A stretch of DNA of 6,379 bases. Origin: an uncultured Bryobacterales bacterium. Lineage in GTDB: Bacteria; Acidobacteriota; Terriglobia; Bryobacterales; UBA6623. Below are positions 1 to 5,036 of the stretch, in pieces. The position numbers and the translations under genes were made by a program. The first letter of the stretch is position 1; each line of letters opens with the position of its first letter. The stretch lies in assembly GCA_946887065.1 (NCBI GenBank), contig CAMPKL010000229.1, positions 1 to 6,379 of the forward strand, in the 5' to 3' direction. Below the pieces are notes generated by a model that was given only the letters and a program-made list of their open reading frames with translations, searched no databases and was not told the DNA's origin.

Positions 1-1074
1 TTGCAAGAGGCCGTGCTGCTGTTTGGTCCCGACGACAAGCTCGTGATGGCCGGCGGCGCGGCGGAGCGACTTGTTGGCGCCGGCCGCTGGGAACTCATGG
101 GCAAGAAGCTGGAAGAGGTATTCCCGGACTCATCACAGCTCGGCGCCCTCGTTCAAAGTGCGGTGCGTCTGAGACGGCAGACGAAAGATCGTCCCGTGCG
201 CCTTGACGGCCGAGGCGACGACACCCCAAGAAACCTGCTTGCTTCGGTCGAGTTGATTGAGGATTTCGTGACGCATGAGCGATTGGGCTCGCTGGTCACG
301 CTGCGGGAAGCCGATCCCCGGAAGCAGATTGAGCTACAGCTTGATCTTTCCACGCGGATGGCCGCGATTAGCCGTCTGACCAGCGGCGCCGCCCACGAGA
401 TCAAGAATCCGCTGAATTCAATCGCGCTCCATTTGGAAGTGTTGAAGCAGAAGTTAATGCATGACTCCGCGGGCGCGGATGAGATCGAGGTGATTTCCAG
501 GGAGATCCAACGGCTGGACAGGGTTGTAAAGTCCTTCTTGGACTTCACACGGCCAGTCGAACTCAACGTCGAGGAGTTCGATTTGGGGCGGCTTGTCGCT
601 GAGTTGGCCGATCTGGTCCGGCTCGACGCGCAGGCGCAGGGGATTGAAGTCCTTTGCGAGCCTGCGGACGGCGTGGTGGTACGCGGCGATCGAGACCTTT
701 TGAAGCAGGCCCTGCTCAACGTCGTCGTGAACGGCCTGCAGGCGAGTTCTTCCGGCGGCACGCTTGAGTTAGGCTTGGAAGGAACGGACGACGGCTGGAT
801 CATACGAATCAAAGACACCGGCGCCGGAATTCCCGAGGACATACGTCCGCAAATATTCCAACTTTACTTCAGCACCAAAGGCGGGAAGGGATCGGGTATT
901 GGCCTGGCCATGACCTTCCAGGTCGTCCAACTGCACGGTGGTACAATCGACGTGGTCAGCGAAGTAAGTCAGGGTACGGAGTTTCGGATCCTTATGCCTA
1001 CCGCCCGAGTGATCGGGGCGACGCCGAATCCTAGGCAAGACGACGGCTTGGCGCCGCCTCCGGAGTACAGCTAG
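1..1074 (+). CDS. PAS-containing sensor histidine kinase, 5'-partial
   Basis: This is the C-terminal 357 residues of a two-component sensor kinase that autophosphorylates on His and passes the phosphate to a response regulator. Residues 1-105 resemble a PAS sensor domain. The HisKA phosphoacceptor is at about 120-182, with H132 in AHEIKNPLN. The HATPase_c domain is at about 225-335 and has an N box with N240 and N244, a G1 box DTGAGIP (272-278), an F box around IFQLYFSTK (285-293) and a G2 box GKGSGIGLA (295-303). All catalytic motifs are intact. The H-box type is that of NtrB/ZraS-like kinases, which often pair with sigma-54 activators, but no regulator gene is in view. The visible TTG at base 1 is probably internal, because the PAS core starts at once with no leader; any HAMP or membrane segments would lie upstream. 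No transmembrane helix is visible. The last 20 or so residues are a disordered tail. The next gene follows after 2 bases. Confidence 0.93.
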   Translation: MQEAVLLFGPDDKLVMAGGAAERLVGAGRWELMGKKLEEVFPDSSQLGALVQSAVRLRRQTKDRPVRLDGRGDDTPRNLLASVELIEDFVTHERLGSLVTLREADPRKQIELQLDLSTRMAAISRLTSGAAHEIKNPLNSIALHLEVLKQKLMHDSAGADEIEVISREIQRLDRVVKSFLDFTRPVELNVEEFDLGRLVAELADLVRLDAQAQGIEVLCEPADGVVVRGDRDLLKQALLNVVVNGLQASSSGGTLELGLEGTDDGWIIRIKDTGAGIPEDIRPQIFQLYFSTKGGKGSGIGLAMTFQVVQLHGGTIDVVSEVSQGTEFRILMPTARVIGATPNPRQDDGLAPPPEYS

Positions 1075-1076
1075 TA

Positions 1077-1676
1077 ATGCCGCACGGATCGCGTGATCGA
1101 CAGCGCTGTGCGTTGCTTGTGATCGCTGTTTGCCTGGTCTTGCTGAGTTCGTGCGCTAGGCGCCGGGCGGATGCGTCCCCGCCAACGACTGTCCCCGTCA
1201 TTCCGGCTCCGACGATCACTGGACCAGTATCCGTTCCTCAGACGCAAGCGGAACTGTTGCCCCCGCAACCGGTTCCGGAGGCGGCGATCCCGCCTCGTCC
1301 GACGACGACACCGATAGTGGGTCCACAACCTCCGCCTGATTCCCCGCAAGAGCCCCCACCTTCCGCGCAGACGCCGGTTGCCGTGGAGACGCCTGCCCCA
1401 ACGCCCGCGGTGCCGCAGTTGGGACGTCTCCTTACTGCCGATCAAAGGCGAGAATATAATCGGGTGATCACCCAGAACGTACTTGCTGCTCGCGCCAGCC
1501 TCGATTTGCTCCAAAAGCGCCCTCTCAGAGAGCCGCAGCGGTCCGCGATTGAGCGGGTCCGATCCTTTCTTGTACAAGTTGAGGAAGCGCGGCGCAGCGA
1601 CTTGGAATTGGCACGGAGTCTCTCCGATCGGGCGCGCCTGCTTGCGGAGGACATGGTCAGTAACATGCCTCGGTAA
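1077..1676 (+). CDS. Proline-rich lipoprotein with helical C-terminal domain, function unknown
   Basis: This is a 199-residue predicted lipoprotein that I cannot assign to a named family. Residues 1-10 are a basic n-region and 12-23 are hydrophobic. The lipobox LSSC places the lipidated Cys at 26. The residue after Cys is Ala, not Asp, so by the E. coli rule it would go to the outer membrane, though that rule may not hold here. Residues 35-113 form an extended linker with 28 prolines in 79 positions. Residues 119-197 are charged and predicted helical, starting LTADQRREYN and rich in Arg, Glu, Leu and Ala, probably a two- or three-helix bundle. GGAG at 1062-1065 lies 11 bases before the ATG and is a plausible Shine-Dalgarno. 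The 2-base distance to the kinase stop implies co-transcription. PilP is also a lipoprotein with a disordered linker, but its C-terminal domain is a beta-sandwich, so orthology is not supported. Confidence 0.85.
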   Translation: MPHGSRDRQRCALLVIAVCLVLLSSCARRRADASPPTTVPVIPAPTITGPVSVPQTQAELLPPQPVPEAAIPPRPTTTPIVGPQPPPDSPQEPPPSAQTPVAVETPAPTPAVPQLGRLLTADQRREYNRVITQNVLAARASLDLLQKRPLREPQRSAIERVRSFLVQVEEARRSDLELARSLSDRARLLAEDMVSNMPR

Positions 1677-1693
1677 GAGTCTTTGCTTGCCGA
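1670..1693 (+). other. Hairpin spanning the lipoprotein stop codon
   Basis: Bases 1670-1677 (TCGGTAAG) pair with 1686-1693 (CTTGCCGA) to give an 8-bp stem with one G-U wobble and an 8-base loop. The lipoprotein stop TAA at 1674-1676 lies inside the 5' arm. The sequence after the stem (AATCTTAATCG) is not a clean U-tract, so an intrinsic terminator is doubtful. It could be a weak terminator or an RNA structure that lowers expression of the downstream PilM-like gene relative to the lipoprotein. It could also be chance. Confidence 0.3.
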
Positions 1694-1706
1694 ATCTTAA
1701 TCGCCC

Positions 1707-2711
1707 ATGAATTCTCTATTTGACGACGTAGCCGAGGAACAAGAGGGCGGGACCTCGCCTCGGAGAAAAATGCTGCCGAAGTTGGGCCGCAGCGTCAGGA
1801 TGACAGGTCTCGATGTGGGTGCGACGATGATCAAGGTCGTGGCGCTTGAGCGGCGCCCTGAGGGCGTAGTACTGCGCCAAGCGGCCTTGGCCTCTACGCC
1901 TCCTGGCGTCGCCACCGAAGGAGTCCTCACGGACGGCATCTCCGTAGCCCGCGCTCTGAAGTCGCTCTGGAATGACTATTCCGTCTCGGATCAGCGCGTT
2001 GCCGCTGCGGTCTCCGGTGAGCGCGTGTTCTGCCAAGCCGAGGAGGCCAGCGAATCGGAGCGCATAGATTTGCCCGCTCTGGCAAGAAGCCGCATTGCGG
2101 AAACGATTTCCTACCCTCCCGACTCTGCCAGCAGCGGCTACCAGGACGTTCCGGGCGGTTTCGTGTGGGTTGCGGCGCCAGCCGAGAGTATCGACTGGAT
2201 TCGGGAAACAGTAAGGCTCTCTTCTAAGACGCCGACGCTTATTCAGGCGCAGAGTTGCGCCCTGGCCAACGCCTACGGTTTTAGCTATGAGCCGGACGCG
2301 CAGGATGTCGCTCTGCTGTTGCATGTGGGAGCGCGGCGCGCCTCTCTCGTGCTGATGCGCGGCGAAGTTCCGATCTACGGGCGTGACGTCGTGATCAACG
2401 TAGCGTGGCCTGCGAGCGTCCGGTCGGTTCCCGAGCGAGTGATCGGCGCCCTGGACCTGCACTGGGATCAGATCGAATTGCGATCGCGGCCGGCACAGCT
2501 GTCGCGCATTCTGGTTTCCGGCGGTCCGGCTTCGGCGCCGGAATTGAAGCAGGCGATTCAGGCGCGGACGGGTAAACCCGTCGAAGAATTCGATGCGTTC
2601 TTGCGAGTGAGTTATTCCCCCGGCGCGGGTCCAGGGCGAGTTGTCGCGGAACATCGCTCCTCGCTCGCCGTCGCGGCTGGACTTGCATTGCAAGGGCTGG
2701 AAGAACAATGA
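1707..2711 (+). CDS. PilM-like actin-fold protein, apparently reduced
   Basis: This 334-residue protein resembles PilM, the cytoplasmic actin/FtsA-like component of the type IV pilus alignment complex that binds the N-terminal tail of PilN. The phosphate-1 loop is GLDVGAT (34-40, D36) followed by IKVVALE. The phosphate-2 strand-turn is at 202-217, an adenosine-type SGG is at 271-273, and the closing helix AVAAGLALQGL is at 321-331. At phosphate 2 the usual Asp of a D-I-G-type turn is replaced by His (LLLHVGA, H206). From there to SGG is only about 66 residues, shorter than I expect for PilM, so part of subdomain 2B seems lost. ATP hydrolysis is therefore uncertain. An acidic, probably disordered N-terminal extension of about 30 residues precedes the fold. 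The ATG at 1707 has no clear ribosome site; M22 at 1770 is an alternative start. The stop overlaps the next start (ATGA), and the next product has a PilN-like tail, which supports the PilM assignment. The symbol is withheld because a canonical pilus role is not shown. Confidence 0.82.
   Translation: MNSLFDDVAEEQEGGTSPRRKMLPKLGRSVRMTGLDVGATMIKVVALERRPEGVVLRQAALASTPPGVATEGVLTDGISVARALKSLWNDYSVSDQRVAAAVSGERVFCQAEEASESERIDLPALARSRIAETISYPPDSASSGYQDVPGGFVWVAAPAESIDWIRETVRLSSKTPTLIQAQSCALANAYGFSYEPDAQDVALLLHVGARRASLVLMRGEVPIYGRDVVINVAWPASVRSVPERVIGALDLHWDQIELRSRPAQLSRILVSGGPASAPELKQAIQARTGKPVEEFDAFLRVSYSPGAGPGRVVAEHRSSLAVAAGLALQGLEEQ
1762..1772 (+). promoter_or_regulatory. Alternative ribosome site and ATG for the PilM-like gene
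   Basis: GGAG at 1762-1765 lies four bases before an in-frame ATG at 1770-1772. The 1707 ATG has no recognisable Shine-Dalgarno. Initiation here would remove the first 21 acidic residues and leave the whole actin-like fold intact. The spacing is short, so this is only a candidate for the true or a secondary start. Confidence 0.3.
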
Positions 2712-3436
2712 TCCGGATCAATTTGCTAAAAGGTCGCGCGGGATCGAGCGATCTTCTGCCGCCGGCACTCGATGCAAACGGAGCTCCGTCGAGATTCCTA
2801 ACCAAACGGGAGATGGTCTTGGCGTTCGCCTTAGTGACGATTGGCGGCGCGATTATCGCTGCTCAAGTGTTGGGCGTTTTCAGGGAACCGCCGGCTGATG
2901 ATGAGCCGCTGGTCGCCACTTACGAGCGCCCGTCCGTTCCCGCCCGTCCGCAGGCTGCAGCCGTGGAACCAGTCGCCGTCGCGTCGGCCCCCGTTTTTCC
3001 CGGCGAGCACTCGATCGAGGAAACGCCGGACTCGTCCGAACCGGCGATTGTCTCTCCCGCGCCTGAGGTGCAGGAGCGCGCAGAAGGCGAATTCGGCGCC
3101 GCGCCGGCCCACACCGTCACAGCCCTGGAACTCGTTCCCTGGGGGCAGGCGATCGAGATCCTCGCACGGGTGAAGGGTCAGCCGCAGTATCGCTCGTTCT
3201 GGGTGACGAACCCCGATCGGCTCGTGGTTGACGTCGAGGACGCCGAACTGCGTGTGTCGCCGTCCGAACTCTCCCGAATCAGCCCCCATCCGCTGATACG
3301 CCAACTACGCGCGGCCCAAAACAGCTATGAGCCGGCGCTGGTGCGAATTGTTGTCGAAACCGAGCGCGATGGTGGTCCGGTCGAGATCACGGCTAATGCC
3401 GCAGGAATCTCGGTCAAGCTGTCCCCCGCGCCGTGA
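2708..3436 (+). CDS. PilN-tail / AMIN-domain single-pass membrane protein
   Basis: This 242-residue protein has a chimeric look. It begins MIRINLLKG, matching the N-terminal peptide by which PilN docks into PilM. One transmembrane helix follows at about 36-57, with positive residues K33 and R34 just before it, giving a cytoplasmic N-terminus. Residues 60-134 are a Pro/Ala/Glu-rich linker. Residues 136-239 look like an AMIN domain, with the strand-rich pattern around YRSFWVTNPDRLVVDVEDAE (161-180) and a second half holding IRQLRAAQN and VRIVVETE. AMIN domains occur in PilQ and AmiC and target proteins to peptidoglycan or septal sites. The ferredoxin-like PilN domain is absent. The start overlaps the PilM-like stop by 4 bases (ATGA) and has GGAAG at 2699-2703, so translation is probably coupled. 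The inferred role is to link the PilM-like protein to the cell wall. The AMIN call is by eye; the PilN-like tail is seen directly. Confidence 0.82.
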   Translation: MIRINLLKGRAGSSDLLPPALDANGAPSRFLTKREMVLAFALVTIGGAIIAAQVLGVFREPPADDEPLVATYERPSVPARPQAAAVEPVAVASAPVFPGEHSIEETPDSSEPAIVSPAPEVQERAEGEFGAAPAHTVTALELVPWGQAIEILARVKGQPQYRSFWVTNPDRLVVDVEDAELRVSPSELSRISPHPLIRQLRAAQNSYEPALVRIVVETERDGGPVEITANAAGISVKLSPAP

Positions 3437-4503
3437 CTGTCCCAGGCGCAAGGCTGGTTCGCCTCGGCGGCAACGTGTTCCGGGAAGAAATTGACGCTTT
3501 CTACGTCTGCGCCCTCCCGAATATTCGCTATCTCACCGGATTCACGGGCTCCGCCGGCCATCTCCTGGTCGAACGGGGACGGGTAACGTTATTCGTTGAC
3601 GGCCGCTACGATGAGCAGGCCCACGAGCAGACATGTGGCGTCGAGGTCCGCGTGTCGCCAACGGACTCTTTTGCCGCCCTCCTTGACGAGGTGCGGAATC
3701 GGGGGCTGCTGCGGATTGGTGTGGAACGCAACCGCCTTTCGCTTGCCGCGTATGAACGATTGCGCGACATCCGAAAGAAGATCCATCCATTCGATGGTGT
3801 CGTTGAAATCCTACGCGCGGTGAAATCGGCCGAAGAGATCGATTGTTTGAGGAAGTCCGCTCTGCTGAACTCGGAAGTATTTGAATCCGTCGTCGGACGG
3901 CTTAGATTGTCCTGGTCGGAAATGCGTCTCGCCGGCGAGTTGGAATACGAGATGCGACGGCGTGGCGCGGAAGGCGCGTCCTTCCCATCGATCGTCGCCT
4001 CCGGTCCTCATGGGGCTCGGCCGCATGCCGCCCCGAGGCCCGTCAAGCTACAGCGTAATAGCCTGGTCGTCGTCGATCACGGTGCTATACTCGACGGTTA
4101 CGCGAGCGACATGACACGCATGATTGCGCTGGGGCGCCCCTCACCGGACCAGCTTAAGCTTGTCGCTGCCGTACGCGAGGCGCAACAAGCGGCGATTGAT
4201 TCGGTTCGAGCTGGGGTGGCCTGCTCTACAGTCGATCGAGCCGCGCGGAAAGTGCTGAAAAAATTTAGCTTGGATCGATATTTTGTACATTCTACGGGGC
4301 ATGGTTTGGGCCTGGAGGTCCACGAAGCGCCGCGGATCGCCGGCGCTGTTTCGACTCGCCTGAAGACAGGAATGGTGATCACGATAGAGCCTGGCGTTTA
4401 TCTCGAAGGGATTGGCGGAGTCCGAATCGAGGATGTTGTCGTCGTCGGACCCCATGGATGCGAGTCACTGACTCCCACCAGTCGTGAACTGAGAGTCCTC
4501 TAG
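3433..4503 (+). CDS. pepP: M24B family Xaa-Pro aminopeptidase / Xaa-Pro dipeptidase
   Basis: This is a cytosolic dinuclear-metal peptidase that removes residues from peptides with proline in second position, or cleaves Xaa-Pro dipeptides. The 356-residue length fits the short PepQ/YqhT-type members. The N-terminal creatinase-like domain (about 5-130) has the NIRYLTGFTGS signature (30-40). The pita-bread catalytic domain (about 135-350) carries all five expected metal ligands: D215 and D226 (DHGAILDGYASDMTR), H290 (STGHGLGLEVHE), E319 (ITIEPGVY) and E333 (VRIED). The proton-shuttle-type H197 (GARPHAAP) and H297 are also present. Translation starts at GTG 3433, overlapping the stop of the AMIN gene by 4 bases (GTGA). 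No strong Shine-Dalgarno is visible, so coupling is likely. Family members adjoin accBC in many bacteria. Aminopeptidase and dipeptidase specificity cannot be separated from sequence, so the symbol is provisional. Confidence 0.92.
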   Translation: MTVPGARLVRLGGNVFREEIDAFYVCALPNIRYLTGFTGSAGHLLVERGRVTLFVDGRYDEQAHEQTCGVEVRVSPTDSFAALLDEVRNRGLLRIGVERNRLSLAAYERLRDIRKKIHPFDGVVEILRAVKSAEEIDCLRKSALLNSEVFESVVGRLRLSWSEMRLAGELEYEMRRRGAEGASFPSIVASGPHGARPHAAPRPVKLQRNSLVVVDHGAILDGYASDMTRMIALGRPSPDQLKLVAAVREAQQAAIDSVRAGVACSTVDRAARKVLKKFSLDRYFVHSTGHGLGLEVHEAPRIAGAVSTRLKTGMVITIEPGVYLEGIGGVRIEDVVVVGPHGCESLTPTSRELRVL

Positions 4504-4533
4504 AATCGTCGCCTTGAATAGCTTGTTTCCAAG

Positions 4534-5019
4534 ATGAATCTCGACCACATCAAAGAATTGCTTGATCTAATCGCCGACAGCGACGTCACGGAAGTGGAAG
4601 TCCAAGACGGCGACGAAAGAATCAGGATTCGGCGCAAGGCTGCCGGCGCCGATGAGACTCCGCCCTACGTCGTCGTAACGTCCGGCATGACCGGCGTCGC
4701 CGCCTCTGCTCAGGGCGTTCTGCGAGCCGGTAATCCGGGCGGAACCGCCGCCGAAGCGGGGTCTCCTGCTGACGACGATCTCGTCATGGTGAAATCGCCG
4801 ATGGTCGGAACCTTCTACGAATCTGCATCGCCCGGTTCACCTCCCTTTGTGGACATCGGCGACGCGGTGGAAAAGGGCGAGACGCTTTGCATCATCGAAG
4901 CGATGAAGCTAATGAACGAGATAGAAGTCGAAGTGTCCGGCGTCGTCGCCAAGCGATTTGTGGCTAACGGCGAACCAATCGAGTACGGACAGGCGCTATT
5001 CGGTATTCGTCCCTCCTAG
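4534..5019 (+). CDS. accB: Acetyl-CoA carboxylase biotin carboxyl carrier protein
   Basis: AccB carries the biotin that shuttles CO2 from biotin carboxylase to carboxyltransferase (AccAD) in malonyl-CoA synthesis, the first step of fatty acid synthesis. The 161-residue length is typical. Residues 1-35 form the conserved N-terminal segment (MNLDHIKELLDLIADSDVTE). Residues 38-82 are the Ala/Gly/Pro-rich flexible linker. The biotinyl domain is at about 83-160. The biotinylation site is K125 in EAMKLMN, and the BCCP-type thumb is present around YESASPGSPP (95-104). The start follows the peptidase stop by 30 bases with only a weak ribosome site; the conserved N-terminus supports this ATG. The accC gene follows after 17 bases, the standard arrangement. 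No promoter could be made out in the short upstream gap, so transcription from the upstream genes is likely. Confidence 0.97.
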   Translation: MNLDHIKELLDLIADSDVTEVEVQDGDERIRIRRKAAGADETPPYVVVTSGMTGVAASAQGVLRAGNPGGTAAEAGSPADDDLVMVKSPMVGTFYESASPGSPPFVDIGDAVEKGETLCIIEAMKLMNEIEVEVSGVVAKRFVANGEPIEYGQALFGIRPS

Positions 5020-5036
5020 GGAACCCTCCATCGTTC

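Noticed and set aside
1..3. TTG at base 1 as the true kinase start
   Set aside because: It is just the first codon in the window; the PAS fold would begin without its usual leading helix, so the gene very likely continues upstream.
153..842. Antisense open frame of 229 codons across the kinase
   Set aside because: The product is Ser/Arg-rich low-complexity sequence without motifs, while the sense strand encodes intact HisKA and HATPase boxes.
1176..1415. Repetitive CCG/CCC-rich stretch as a possible DNA repeat
   Set aside because: It is the coding sequence of the proline-rich linker with irregular spacing and no consistent repeat unit.
1071..1577. Antisense open frame over the lipoprotein gene
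   Set aside because: The Arg/Gly-rich translation is what proline-rich codons give when read backwards; there is no independent evidence of coding.
1716..2708. Long antisense open frame of 330 codons across the PilM-like gene
   Set aside because: It mirrors the sense gene in a GC-rich region, has a composition rich in Arg, Gln and His with no recognisable domain, and the sense frame has clear family motifs.
2831..3304. Antisense open frame over the AMIN-domain gene
   Set aside because: It has no family resemblance and conflicts with a sense gene that has coupled overlaps at both ends.
4504..4533. Possible promoter (TTGAAT) or small hairpin (CTTG/CAAG) before accB
   Set aside because: There is no matching -10 element at proper spacing, and the stem is only four base pairs.
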